From positions 1 to 9,700 of the forward strand of contig USNI01000026.1 of assembly GCA_900555975.1 (NCBI GenBank): a stretch of 9,700 nt of DNA, read 5' to 3'. The notes under the pieces are model-generated. The model saw nothing but the letters and a program-made list of their open reading frames with translations. It was not told the origin of the DNA and searched no databases. Shown here piece after piece: positions 1 to 6,134 of this stretch. The DNA is from an uncultured Desulfovibrio sp. GTDB taxonomy: Bacteria; Desulfobacterota; Desulfovibrionia; Desulfovibrionales; Desulfovibrionaceae. Position numbers and translations under genes: made by a program. Each line of letters begins with the position of its first letter. The stretch's first letter is position 1.

Positions 1-324
1 GCCGAAATGGAAGGGCTTCATGTCATCCGTGATTTCGTCGGGCACGGCATCGGTGCCAGCCTGCACGAAAAACCGGAAGTGCCGAACTTCGTGCCACGCG
101 GCGGCATGGAAAACGGTATTCCGGGCGGAGTTCCGCTGAAACCTGGAATGGTTTTGGCCATAGAGCCCATGTTGGCAATCGGCACCCATGAGGTGGAAAT
201 CATGTCCGACGGCTGGACGACAAAGATCAAGGATCGCAGTCTGTCCGCCCATTGGGAACATACTGTGGTCATTCGACCCGACGGTGCTGAGATTCTCAGC
301 CTGTCCGAGAACTACAGACCGTGA
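1..324 (+). CDS. map: Methionine aminopeptidase type I, C-terminal part (5' end outside window)
   Basis: This is the last 107 codons of a methionine aminopeptidase, the cytosolic dinuclear-metal enzyme that removes the initiator methionine from new proteins. The reading frame is open from base 1, so the true start lies upstream. Visible family motifs are GHGIGASLHEKPEVPNF, which carries the metal-binding and catalytic histidines (equivalent to H171 and H178 of the E. coli enzyme), then AIEPML and WEHTVVI, which hold the two glutamates that bridge the metals. The C-terminus ends a few residues after the usual GAEILS strand, so the gene is complete at its 3' end. It lies just upstream of rpmJ, as expected in the secY-map-rpmJ part of the spc operon; secY would be the predicted upstream gene. 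Identity is very secure. Confidence 0.96.
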   Translation, partial: AEMEGLHVIRDFVGHGIGASLHEKPEVPNFVPRGGMENGIPGGVPLKPGMVLAIEPMLAIGTHEVEIMSDGWTTKIKDRSLSAHWEHTVVIRPDGAEILSLSENYRP

Positions 325-348
325 TTTTCGCGTCGTGAAACACTGTCC

Positions 349-375
349 TTGACAGGGTGATGATAACAAGATAAG
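349..375 (+). promoter_or_regulatory. Weak candidate internal promoter before rpmJ
   Basis: A perfect -35 hexamer TTGACA (349-354) is followed after only 15 bp by GATAAG (370-375), a 4/6 match to the -10 box. The short spacing makes this doubtful. Transcription would start near 382, inside the leader fold described next, so the promoter and that fold cannot both act on the same transcript. TTGACA also lies partly in a small inverted repeat, CTGTC (343-347) and GACAG (351-355). Confidence 0.22.
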
Positions 376-377
376 AG

Positions 378-416
378 AGACGGTTCCAGGCGATTTTTTT
401 TTCGCCCTAAACGTCT
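378..416 (+). promoter_or_regulatory. Two-tier stem-loop in the map-rpmJ gap
   Basis: The outer arms AGACG (378-382) and CGTCT (412-416) pair. The inner arms GGCGA (389-393) and TCGCC (402-406) also pair, around a loop made only of eight T. A 6x5 internal loop separates the two helices. The element ends 28 nt before the rpmJ start codon. No U-tract follows the helix, so it is not a normal terminator. Ribosomal protein autoregulation acts at leaders in this part of the operon in other bacteria (S4 in E. coli), so a control element is possible. That role is inference from position and folding only. Confidence 0.38.
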
Positions 417-444
417 ATCGAAAAGTAACTTAACGGAGTGAGCG

Positions 445-558
445 ATGAAAGTCAGGCCGTCCGTCAAAAAAATCTGCCCTAAGTGCAAGGTTATCCGGCG
501 CAAGGGTGTTTTGAGAGTGATCTGCGAAAACCCCCGGCATAAACAGCGCCAGGGCTAA
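445..558 (+). CDS. rpmJ: 50S ribosomal protein L36 (zinc-binding form)
   Basis: This 37-residue protein, [15 protein letters not shown] through to HKQRQG, is the smallest protein of the large ribosomal subunit. The full zinc-finger set is present: C11, C14, C27 and H32 (CxxC, then C-x4-H), so this is the zinc-containing type rather than the Cys-less paralog some bacteria carry. A ribosome-binding site GGAG (435-438) lies 6 nt before the ATG. It sits between map and rpsM in an uninterrupted operon, 18 nt before the rpsM start. No infA gene lies between map and rpmJ, unlike the order in Bacillus. Confidence 0.95.
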
Positions 559-576
559 CCTTGCAGGAGTCTTAAC

Positions 577-945
577 GTGGCCAGAATTGCAGGCATTGAA
601 CTGCCCCGTGGTAAAAGAGCGGATATCGCACTTACCTATATTTATGGCATCGGCCGGGCTACTGCCCTTGAAATCCTTGCTGCCTCCGGCGTCGATTGGA
701 ACCGCAGCATCGACGATCTCAGCGCCGATGAAGTGAACGAAGTCCGTAAGGAAATCGAAACGAACCACAAGGTGGAAGGTGACCTCCGCCGTGAAGTGGC
801 TTCGAATATCAAGCGTCTGATGGATATCGGCTGCTACCGTGGTCTGCGGCACCGTCGTGGTCTTCCCGTTCACGGTCAGCGTACTCACACGAACGCTCGT
901 ACCCGCAAGGGTCCGCGTCGTGGCAATGTGGGTAAAAAGAAGTAG
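577..945 (+). CDS. rpsM: 30S ribosomal protein S13
   Basis: This 122-residue S13 sits in the head of the small subunit and contacts the large subunit and P-site tRNA. The N-terminus [14 protein letters not shown], the helix-hairpin-helix region [15 protein letters not shown] (about residues 21-35), and the C-terminal block [18 protein letters not shown] followed by a basic tail ending in KKK are typical of the family. Translation starts at GTG, with GGAG (566-569) 7 nt upstream. Length is normal for bacterial S13. A 65-nt gap holding a hairpin separates it from rpsK. Confidence 0.97.
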   Translation: MARIAGIELPRGKRADIALTYIYGIGRATALEILAASGVDWNRSIDDLSADEVNEVRKEIETNHKVEGDLRREVASNIKRLMDIGCYRGLRHRRGLPVHGQRTHTNARTRKGPRRGNVGKKK

Positions 946-957
946 GAAGCTGTATCT

Positions 958-981
958 GATGCAGCCAGACTTCGGCTGATC
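958..981 (+). promoter_or_regulatory. Hairpin in the rpsM-rpsK gap
   Basis: GAT (958-960) and CAGCC (962-966) pair with GGCTG (974-978) and ATC (979-981), giving an 8-bp stem with one bulged G (961) and a 7-nt loop. There is no T-run after it, so it is not an intrinsic terminator. It ends 16 nt before the rpsK Shine-Dalgarno. It could be an RNA-processing site, an mRNA stability element or a translation control site; the sequence does not decide. Confidence 0.38.
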
Positions 982-1010
982 GAGACACCATAGCTCCAAG
1001 GAAGTGCAAG

Positions 1011-1400
1011 ATGGCAAGAGCCAAACGTGCAGTCAAAAAGAAGGAAAAGAAGAACATTCCGCTGGGCATCGCCCACATCGCGGCTTCTTTCAATAATACT
1101 ATCGTTACCTTCACCGATACCCGCGGCAACACCGTGAGCTGGTCTTCTGCCGGTCAGAGCGGTTTCAAGGGTTCCCGCAAGTCCACTCCTTTCGCGGCTC
1201 AGGTTGCGGCTGAAAACGCCGCCCGTCGCGCTCAGGACAATGGTATGCGTACCGTGGGTGTGTATGTGAAGGGTCCCGGCGCCGGTCGTGAATCCGCCCT
1301 GCGTGCCATCAACGCCGCCGGTTTCAAGGTCGCGTTCATCCGTGATGTGACGCCCATTCCCCACAACGGTTGCCGTCCTCCCAAGCGGCGCCGCGTCTAA
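1011..1400 (+). CDS. rpsK: 30S ribosomal protein S11
   Basis: This 129-residue S11 is a small-subunit platform protein near the E site. After a lysine-rich start (residues 1-14) come the conserved blocks [38 protein letters not shown], and [14 protein letters not shown]. It ends with [18 protein letters not shown], the strongly conserved basic C-terminus. The ATG has AAGGAAG (998-1004) 6 nt upstream. It is an operon member between rpsM and rpsD, the order seen in many proteobacteria. Confidence 0.97.
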   Translation: MARAKRAVKKKEKKNIPLGIAHIAASFNNTIVTFTDTRGNTVSWSSAGQSGFKGSRKSTPFAAQVAAENAARRAQDNGMRTVGVYVKGPGAGRESALRAINAAGFKVAFIRDVTPIPHNGCRPPKRRRV

Positions 1401-1426
1401 CGCATTGAAGGCAAGGAGAACTAGCC

Positions 1427-2053
1427 TTGGCAAAATATAATGACGCCAAATGCCGGCTTTGCCGTCGTGAAGGCACCAAGCTGTTTCTGAAGGGCGACCG
1501 TTGCTTCACTGACAAGTGCGCTCAGGACCGCCGCCCCTATGCTCCCGGCCAGCACGGCCGTGCCCGCAAGAAGCTCAGCGAATATGCTCTGCAGCTGCGT
1601 GAAAAGATGAAGGTGCGTCGTATTTACGGCGTTCTGGAAAAGCAGTTCCACGGTTACTTTGAAGACGCCGAAATGGCCAAGGGCGTGACGGGTTCTAATC
1701 TGCTCGTCATCCTCGAACGCCGTCTCGACAACGTCGTGTACCGCATGGGCTTCGCCAACTCCCGCAGCCAGGCCCGTCAGCTCGTCCGTCACGGCATCTT
1801 CACCCTCAACGGCCGCAAGGTGACCATTCCGTCCCTGCAGGTCCGCGTGGGCGACGAAATCGCCGTTCCGGAAAAGAACCGCAACATTCCCGTCATCGCT
1901 GCCGCTCAGGACGTCATCGCCCGCCGTGGCTGCCCTGCATGGGTGGAAGTTGACGGCGCGTCCTTCAAGGGTGTGATCAAGGCCCTTCCCCAGCGCGACG
2001 ATATTCAGACTCCCATCGAAGAATCCCTTATCGTCGAACTTTACTCGAAATAA
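1427..2053 (+). CDS. rpsD: 30S ribosomal protein S4 (zinc-binding C+ form)
   Basis: This 208-residue S4 nucleates assembly of the small-subunit body on 16S rRNA; in E. coli it also represses the alpha operon and aids antitermination. Translation begins at TTG: AAGGAG (1413-1418) lies 8 nt upstream, and the frame from that codon gives the family start MAKYNDAKC. Cysteines C9, C12, C26 and C31 form the CxxC-x13-Cx4C zinc site of C+ type S4. The S4 RNA-binding domain follows at about residues 97-160, with [19 protein letters not shown] and VGDEI. The gene sits between rpsK and rpoA, the proteobacterial arrangement; in Bacillus it is elsewhere. Whether S4 regulates this operon here is unknown. 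Confidence 0.97.
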   Translation: MAKYNDAKCRLCRREGTKLFLKGDRCFTDKCAQDRRPYAPGQHGRARKKLSEYALQLREKMKVRRIYGVLEKQFHGYFEDAEMAKGVTGSNLLVILERRLDNVVYRMGFANSRSQARQLVRHGIFTLNGRKVTIPSLQVRVGDEIAVPEKNRNIPVIAAAQDVIARRGCPAWVEVDGASFKGVIKALPQRDDIQTPIEESLIVELYSK

Positions 2054-2065
2054 GCAGGAACTCCC

Positions 2066-3109
2066 ATGCTCAGCAAACAAGCCAACAGGCTCATCAACGC
2101 CCGCAACTGGGCGGTGCTCGTCAAGCCCGAACAGATCGTCCGCGAGAACGACCCTGCCGATACCATGTACGGCAAGTTCGTGTGCGAACCTCTGGAACGC
2201 GGCTACGGTACCACCATCGGCAACGCGTTGCGCAGAGTGCTTTTGGCATCCCTTCAGGGCGCAGCGTTTGTGTCCGTCAAAATTGCGGGCGTACAGCATG
2301 AGTTTACCACCATCCCCGGCGTGCTTGAAGATGTGACGGACATCATCCTGAACATCAAGCAGGTTCGTCTCGCGATGGATACAGACGTTCCTCAGACGGT
2401 CACCCTCAATGTCAACAAGAAGGGTGAGGTGACCGCCGGCGATATTCAGGGCAACCAGCACGTGGCCGTGCTCAACCCTGAGCTGCATATCGCCACGCTT
2501 ACGGAAGACGTGGAATTCAATCTTGAGTTCGAGGTCCGCATGGGCAAGGGCTATGTTCCTGCCGACATGCACGAAGGACTTTCCGATGAAATCGGCATCA
2601 TCAAGCTTGATTCCAGCTTTTCTCCCGTGCGCAAGGTCGCCTATACCATCGAGGCTGCCCGTGTGGGCCAGATGACCAACTACGACAAGTTGATCCTCGA
2701 AGTCTGGACGGACGGTTCCGTTACCCCTGAAGACGCCATTGCCTACAGCGCAAAGATCATCAAGGATCAGATTTCCGTGTTCATCAACTTCGACGAGCAT
2801 ATTTCTGACGAGAGCGGTCTTGGCGCCTGCGACAACGGGGAATTCAACGAAAATCTCTTCAAGAGCATCGACGATCTTGAGCTTTCCGTGCGTGCCACCA
2901 ACTGCCTGCGCAGCGCCAATATCGCGCTGGTCGGTGAACTGGTGCAGCGTTCCGAAAACGAAATGCTCAAGACCAAGAACTTCGGCAAGAAGTCCTTGGA
3001 CGAAATCAAGAACGTTCTTCTCGACATGGGCCTTGATTTCGGCATGAAGGTCGACTCCTTCGATAAGAAATACCAGGAATGGAAGAGGAAGCAGCACCAT
3101 GAGGCATAG
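2066..3109 (+). CDS. rpoA: DNA-directed RNA polymerase subunit alpha
   Basis: This 347-residue alpha subunit has an N-terminal dimerisation and assembly domain (to about residue 240, with [19 protein letters not shown] at 44-62) and a C-terminal domain (about 265-330) that binds promoter UP elements and activators. The C-terminal DNA-contact residues are present: R276, N279, C280, G307 and K309, which match R265, N268, C269, G296 and K298 of E. coli. The protein is about 18 residues longer than E. coli alpha, from N-terminal differences and a basic tail ending [14 protein letters not shown] (2056-2060) precedes the ATG by 5 nt. The last 11 nt overlap rplQ, suggesting translational coupling. 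Confidence 0.98.
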   Translation: MLSKQANRLINARNWAVLVKPEQIVRENDPADTMYGKFVCEPLERGYGTTIGNALRRVLLASLQGAAFVSVKIAGVQHEFTTIPGVLEDVTDIILNIKQVRLAMDTDVPQTVTLNVNKKGEVTAGDIQGNQHVAVLNPELHIATLTEDVEFNLEFEVRMGKGYVPADMHEGLSDEIGIIKLDSSFSPVRKVAYTIEAARVGQMTNYDKLILEVWTDGSVTPEDAIAYSAKIIKDQISVFINFDEHISDESGLGACDNGEFNENLFKSIDDLELSVRATNCLRSANIALVGELVQRSENEMLKTKNFGKKSLDEIKNVLLDMGLDFGMKVDSFDKKYQEWKRKQHHEA

Positions 3110-3488
3110 CAACTCTGGTAAGAAACTGAGCAGAAATCCTTCGCATCGCAAGGCTCTGCTTCGCAATATGTCCAAGGCCCTGCTTACGCACGGCCGGATT
3201 CGCACCACCGAGGTCAAGGCCAAGGAGCTGCGCGGTGTGGTCGAATCTCTCATTACTCTGGCTCGTCGCAATGACGTGGCCGCCCGTCGTCAGGCTTACC
3301 GCGAACTGGGCAGCCATCAGCTCGTGCAGAAGCTGTTCGACGAAATCGCTCCTCGCTTTGCCGGCGTGCCCGGCGGTTTCACCCGCGTGGTGAAGCTGGC
3401 GATGCCCCGTCGCGGCGACTGCGCCCCGATGGCCATCATCGAACTGACCAAGCAGGCTGCTGAAGCTCCTGCCGAAGCTCAGGCGTAA
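3099..3488 (+). CDS. rplQ: 50S ribosomal protein L17
   Basis: This 129-residue L17 is a large-subunit protein near the polypeptide exit tunnel and is the last gene of the operon. The N-terminal motif [20 protein letters not shown] and the block [11 protein letters not shown] are diagnostic, and the C-terminus ends in an Ala/Glu-rich tail. The ATG lies inside rpoA (11-nt overlap), and the purine-rich GAGGAAG (3085-3091) ending 7 nt upstream, still within rpoA, serves as ribosome-binding site. The perfect terminator that follows confirms this as the operon end. Confidence 0.97.
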   Translation: MRHSNSGKKLSRNPSHRKALLRNMSKALLTHGRIRTTEVKAKELRGVVESLITLARRNDVAARRQAYRELGSHQLVQKLFDEIAPRFAGVPGGFTRVVKLAMPRRGDCAPMAIIELTKQAAEAPAEAQA

Positions 3489-3511
3489 GCTTTTTTCCCA
3501 TAGCGAGTACG

Positions 3512-3544
3512 GGAGAACCACGGTTGTGGTTCTCCTTTTTTTTT
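3512..3544 (+). terminator. Intrinsic terminator of the ribosomal protein operon
   Basis: A perfect 10-bp stem, GGAGAACCAC (3512-3521) and GTGGTTCTCC (3526-3535), with loop GGTT is followed by nine T (3536-3544). It lies 23 nt after the rplQ stop. This is a textbook strong Rho-independent terminator. Confidence 0.95.
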
Positions 3545-3797
3545 GTACCCTGAATTCCCGGGACATGTTCTTCGATGACACAGAAAGGGAAAAGCGCGGT
3601 TCGATGCTTTATCACGCGTTCAGGATTTTTGAGTGTGACGATGTGTCCCGGGGCCGCCTGATGAAAGAAAACTGTGTGCGGCCGCTTGCACAGCGAAGAA
3701 ATTACGGCTAGTTATATTCGGCAGGGAAGTGGATTTCCTGCATATTTATTCTTGAAGAACCTTCAGAATACAGTGCCTTCAACCTCGGTGGACGGTT
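3545..3797. other. Intergenic region upstream of the GH144-like gene
   Basis: No convincing gene lies in this stretch. Two short reading frames cross it (3526-3711 and 3674-3940) but lack good ribosome-binding sites and family resemblance. A 9-bp inverted repeat, CCCGGGACA (3557-3565) and TGTCCCGGG (3644-3652), is separated by 78 nt. A good -10-like box TATATT (3713-3718) stands about 80 nt before the next start codon, but the nearest -35-like TTGCAC (3686-3691) is 21 bp away, too far for a standard sigma-70 promoter. The downstream gene's promoter is probably here, perhaps activator dependent. Confidence 0.5.
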
Positions 3798-5501
3798 ATG
3801 AATCTGAGAAAACGAGTTTTTCTGGCTGTGGCTTCCGCTGTGCTTCTGTTTCCCTGTTCGATCTTTGCTTCTCAGGAGCAGGAGACGCCAGCCGTGCAGA
3901 ACGCCGAAGTCGTGCAGCCAGCTCCGGCGACATTGAGTGATTTCAAGCCCGATGATGCCTACGTCAGAGACAGACTGCTGCTTGACAAGCTGCAGTATGA
4001 TGCTTTCCGATACATGTGGGAGCATACTTTTCCCGAGTCTGGTCTGGCCTATGAGGACAGCCGGAACAAAGAAAGCGGTCAGGCAACCATAGGAGGGTCA
4101 GGTTTCGGCGTTGCGGCCATTGTCGTCGCTGCGGAAAGAGGCTGGGTAGCCAGACAGGATGCTGCAGAGCGCATTCTTAAGATAGCCACGTTTCTGCGTG
4201 ACAGGACGGATCGCAGGAATCTGCACGGAGCCTTTCCTCACTGGCTTGACGGACACACGGGCAAGACGATTTCCTTCGGCGAGCAGGACAATGGGGCCGA
4301 TCTTGTGGAAACGGCCTTCATGATTCAGGGACTGCTCATTGCCCGTTCCTATTTTTCGGCAGATACGCAGCTGGAGAACGAACTGCGGGCATGCATTACC
4401 GAGTTGTGGCAGGACGTGGACTGGCACTGGTTTACGCGTTCGGAAAACAACGGTCTGTTCTGGCACTGGAGTCCTACCAATGATTTTGGCATGGGCATGA
4501 AGATTTCCGGATTCAATGAAGCCATGGTAGCGTATGTTCTGGCGCTGGGTTCACCCACGCATCCCATTTCCAGGGAAGCCGCGCAGTTCTGGTACTCTAC
4601 GGAGGAATACCAGCCCAAGACCGGCAACGGTTACACCATCGAAGCGGCCAATGCCTATGGCGGCTGCATGTTTCTTTCTCACTATTCCTTCATAGGGCTG
4701 GACCCTCGTCGCATGGCCGATGATCATGTGCGTCGCGGCTACATGGTGCGGAACATCACTCACACACTTATGAATCGGGCATATGCCCTGGAGTCTGCGC
4801 CTACCGAACATCAGTTCAGCGAAGGATTCTGGGGGCTGACGGCCTGTGACGTGAAGGACGGCTATCGCTATCAGTCCGCCTACAACGAAGTAGGGACTGT
4901 GGCACCTACAGCGGCGCTTTCCTCCATGCCGTATACGCCGGAGTATGCCATGCGTGTGCTCTGGAACATTTATGACAATTACAAGGACAGAATGTGGGGA
5001 CCGTTCGGCCCCTATGATGCCTTCAGTCTGAAGGACGACTGGTTCGACAACAGCTATCTGGCCATAGATCAGCTGCCCATCGTATGCATGGTGGAGAATT
5101 ATCGCAGCGGCCTTCTCTGGTCTTTGTTCATGAACGTTCCCGAGGTGCAGGAAGGTCTGGCCCGAATGGGCGTGCAGCCTCTGCCGGCGACCAACGGATT
5201 TCCGTATGTGGTTGTCCCGCTGAAGAAGGGCGAGTCGGGATACGAACCGGACGCTCTGGATCTGCGTCGTCACCCCGATACGGGACTTTATACGCTCCCC
5301 TACAGCTGTGAGAAGGATGGACTGGTGTTCTTTACGCTTGAGGATGCATCGGGAAAGGTGGTCAGACAATTCACCCGTGAGGGACGAAAAGGGGACAATC
5401 TGCTCGAATTTCCCCAGTTCATGCCTGTGTCTTCGGAACGGCTTCAGCTTGTCATGCACATAGGCGAGCTGAAGATCGGGATTCCTGTCCGCCTGAACTG
5501 A
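3798..5501 (+). CDS. Secreted glucoamylase-like protein, GH144 type (probable beta-1,2-glucanase)
   Basis: This 567-residue exported protein has a signal peptide (MNLRKR, a hydrophobic stretch at 7-18, likely cut after A24) and a short Pro/Ala/Glu-rich linker. Residues 60-460 resemble the glucoamylase-like (alpha/alpha)6 domain shared with GH144 endo-beta-1,2-glucanases. Blocks I recognise from Bacteroidetes members include GEQDNGADLVETAFMIQG (161-178, rich in candidate acidic catalytic residues), SHYSFIGLDPR (294-304), FWGLTACD (344-351), VAPTAALSSMPYTPE (368-382), YDAFS (406-410), DNSYLAIDQLPIV (417-429) and NYRSGLLW (434-441). About 100 more residues form a Gly/Val/Leu-rich, probably beta-stranded tail of unknown role. 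Expected activity is cutting beta-1,2-glucan outside the cytoplasm, perhaps periplasmic osmoregulated glucan. The ATG is preceded by GGTGGA (3787-3792). The gene stands alone between two terminators. Family call is fairly secure, substrate is inference. Confidence 0.8.
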   Translation: MNLRKRVFLAVASAVLLFPCSIFASQEQETPAVQNAEVVQPAPATLSDFKPDDAYVRDRLLLDKLQYDAFRYMWEHTFPESGLAYEDSRNKESGQATIGGSGFGVAAIVVAAERGWVARQDAAERILKIATFLRDRTDRRNLHGAFPHWLDGHTGKTISFGEQDNGADLVETAFMIQGLLIARSYFSADTQLENELRACITELWQDVDWHWFTRSENNGLFWHWSPTNDFGMGMKISGFNEAMVAYVLALGSPTHPISREAAQFWYSTEEYQPKTGNGYTIEAANAYGGCMFLSHYSFIGLDPRRMADDHVRRGYMVRNITHTLMNRAYALESAPTEHQFSEGFWGLTACDVKDGYRYQSAYNEVGTVAPTAALSSMPYTPEYAMRVLWNIYDNYKDRMWGPFGPYDAFSLKDDWFDNSYLAIDQLPIVCMVENYRSGLLWSLFMNVPEVQEGLARMGVQPLPATNGFPYVVVPLKKGESGYEPDALDLRRHPDTGLYTLPYSCEKDGLVFFTLEDASGKVVRQFTREGRKGDNLLEFPQFMPVSSERLQLVMHIGELKIGIPVRLN

Positions 5502-5549
5502 GAACGGATGTTGTTCTGTCTTAAAGTGAATTGAGAGACTGGAAGTTTC

Positions 5550-5585
5550 CGCCTCCGTGCCGTGTCTTCGGTACGGAGGCGTTTT
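5550..5585 (+). terminator. Terminator of the GH144-like gene
   Basis: CGCCTCCGT (5550-5558) pairs perfectly with ACGGAGGCG (5573-5581), and three further pairs (one G-U) extend the stem to 12 bp around an 8-nt loop. TTTT (5582-5585) follows. The stem is strong but the T-run is short. It lies 48 nt after the stop codon. Confidence 0.75.
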
Positions 5586-5647
5586 CATGATATCTTGAAG
5601 CCGTATCGCCAGGGATGGGGCGGCAGTCGGCACGATGTTTAAACAAG

Positions 5648-5678
5648 AAAAAAGGCTTGCGATGACTCGCAAGCCTTT
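5648..5678 (-). terminator. Terminator of the tRNA-Arg gene at 5688-5764
   Basis: A perfect 12-bp stem, AAAGGCTTGCGA (5651-5662) and TCGCAAGCCTTT (5667-5678), with a 4-nt loop. On the minus strand it ends in a six-T run (complement of the A's at 5648-5653). It begins about 10 nt past the encoded CCA end of the tRNA, so it belongs to that gene. Confidence 0.92.
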
Positions 5679-5687
5679 ACTCTCATA

Positions 5688-5764
5688 TGGTGCGCCCGGA
5701 GGGATTCGAACTCCCGACCTACAGGTTCGTAGCCTGTTGCTCTATCCAGCTGAGCTACGAGCGC
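5688..5764 (-). tRNA. tRNA-Arg(ACG), copy with a T-stem mismatch
   Basis: This is a 77-nt tRNA including the encoded CCA. The acceptor stem GCGCTCG/CGGGCGC (one G-U pair), the D arm GCTC/GAGC, and the anticodon stem ACAGG/CCTGT all pair. The anticodon loop CTACGAA gives anticodon ACG (complement of 5728-5730), which after A34-to-inosine editing reads CGU, CGC and CGA. The T loop is TTCGAAT. The T stem GGGAG/CCCTC contains an A52.C62 mismatch (5712 and 5702), which the neighbouring copy lacks. It differs from that copy at only three bases. It has its own promoter and terminator. Confidence 0.95.
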
Positions 5765-5777
5765 TTGGTGAAGAAGG

Positions 5778-5806
5778 ACAATAGTCGTCCTTGTTGAAAA
5801 GGTCAA
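5778..5806 (-). promoter_or_regulatory. Sigma-70 promoter of the tRNA-Arg gene at 5688-5764
   Basis: Read on the minus strand, TTGACC (5806-5801) is followed by a 17-bp spacer and TATTGT (5783-5778). The expected start is about 6-8 nt before the tRNA 5' end at 5764, as usual for tRNA genes. A run of A's on the minus strand lies just upstream of the -35 and could act as an UP element. Confidence 0.75.
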
Positions 5807-5829
5807 GCATTTTTTTTTCTTTTCGGAAT

Positions 5830-5858
5830 AAAAAAGACCTGCCTTTCAGGCAGGTCTT
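5830..5858 (-). terminator. Terminator of the tRNA-Arg gene at 5872-5948
   Basis: A perfect 11-bp stem, AAGACCTGCCT (5834-5844) and AGGCAGGTCTT (5848-5858), has a 3-nt loop and is followed on the minus strand by six T (complement of 5830-5835, overlapping the stem base). It lies 14 nt past the CCA end. It separates the two tRNA transcripts. Confidence 0.9.
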
Positions 5859-5871
5859 CCTGTACTCATGG

Positions 5872-5948
5872 TGGTGCGCCCGGAGAGATTCGAACTCCCG
5901 ACCCACAGGTTCGTAGCCTGTTGCTCTATCCAGCTGAGCCACGAGCGC
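5872..5948 (-). tRNA. tRNA-Arg(ACG), regular copy
   Basis: This 77-nt tRNA with encoded CCA has the same acceptor stem, D arm and anticodon arm as its neighbour, and anticodon ACG (complement of 5912-5914). Its T stem GGGAG/CTCTC pairs fully (one G-U), unlike the other copy. It differs from that copy at tRNA positions 9 (G for A), 44 (G for A) and 62 (T for C). The near identity and tandem placement indicate a gene duplication. Confidence 0.97.
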
Positions 5949-5960
5949 CCGACAACGGCA

Positions 5961-5989
5961 AACATAGGCAAAACAGGGCTGGGCGTCAA
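5961..5989 (-). promoter_or_regulatory. Sigma-70 promoter of the tRNA-Arg gene at 5872-5948
   Basis: On the minus strand, TTGACG (5989-5984), a 17-bp spacer and TATGTT (5966-5961) form a good promoter. The -10 lies 12 nt before the tRNA 5' end. A seven-A run directly upstream (complement of 5992-5998) parallels the A-run at the other tRNA promoter. The GCTTGAC core is shared by both. Confidence 0.75.
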
Positions 5990-5996
5990 GCTTTTT

Positions 5997-6024
5997 TTGT
6001 TCGATTTTTGTTGAGCGTTAAAAT
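5997..6024 (+). promoter_or_regulatory. Candidate promoter of the hflKC operon
   Basis: TTGTTC (5997-6002) and TAAAAT (6019-6024, 5/6 match to the -10 box) are separated by 16 bp in a T/A-rich stretch. Transcription would start near 6031 and give a leader of roughly 100 nt before hflK. It lies next to the divergent tRNA promoter at 5961-5989. The -35 match is poor, so the call is tentative. Confidence 0.32.
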
Positions 6025-6039
6025 ATTTTTCGGGATATG

Positions 6040-6089
6040 CGCATGATGCGTTTTTTGGGAAAGTCCTGCGCCGGAGCGCAAATCCGCAG
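6040..6089 (+). promoter_or_regulatory. Structured leader before hflK
   Basis: The odd-centred palindrome CGCATGATGCG (6040-6050) is followed by six T (6051-6056), which looks like a small terminator or an operator. Just downstream TGCGC (6067-6071) can pair with GCGCA (6076-6080), or CTGCG (6066-6070) can pair with CGCAG (6085-6089). These two pairings exclude each other. The combination could be attenuation-like or a regulator site, but the stems are short. Confidence 0.28.
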
Positions 6090-6106
6090 TTCCGTCTTGA
6101 CCACAT

Positions 6107-6112
6107 AAGGAA
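6107..6112 (+). promoter_or_regulatory. Shine-Dalgarno-like AAGGAA near two possible hflK starts
   Basis: AAGGAA ends 1 nt before a GTG (6114) that would add seven residues to HflK, which is too close for a normal site. It ends 22 nt before the ATG at 6135, which is too far. No other purine-rich site precedes the ATG. The ATG is preferred because the protein then begins MNWDWDKLQ, the family-like N-terminus. Confidence 0.4.
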
Positions 6113-6134
6113 CGTGTCCTACTGTACTCTTACT

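Noticed and set aside
1421..3271. A 616-codon open frame on the minus strand across rpsD, rpoA and rplQ
   Set aside because: It is antisense to three certain, highly expressed genes and follows their codon bias. It has no recognisable domain and no separate ribosome-binding site.
3526..3940. Two plus-strand frames of 61 and 88 codons before and into the GH144-like gene
   Set aside because: The first starts inside the terminator T-run region and the second overlaps the signal peptide of the real gene in another frame; neither has a good ribosome-binding site.
4551..5672. A 373-codon minus-strand open frame over the GH144-like gene
   Set aside because: It is antisense to a gene with clear signal peptide and family motifs, it crosses that gene's terminator, and its sequence resembles nothing I know.
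5688..5948. tRNA genes as integration sites for a mobile element
   Set aside because: No integrase, no repeated tRNA 3' fragment beyond the tandem copy itself, and no phage or plasmid genes nearby.
5742..6106. Minus-strand reading frames over the tRNA genes, with peptides such as [14 protein letters not shown] and SNLSGRTT
   Set aside because: These are the classic false translations of tRNA sequence; the tRNA structures explain the DNA.
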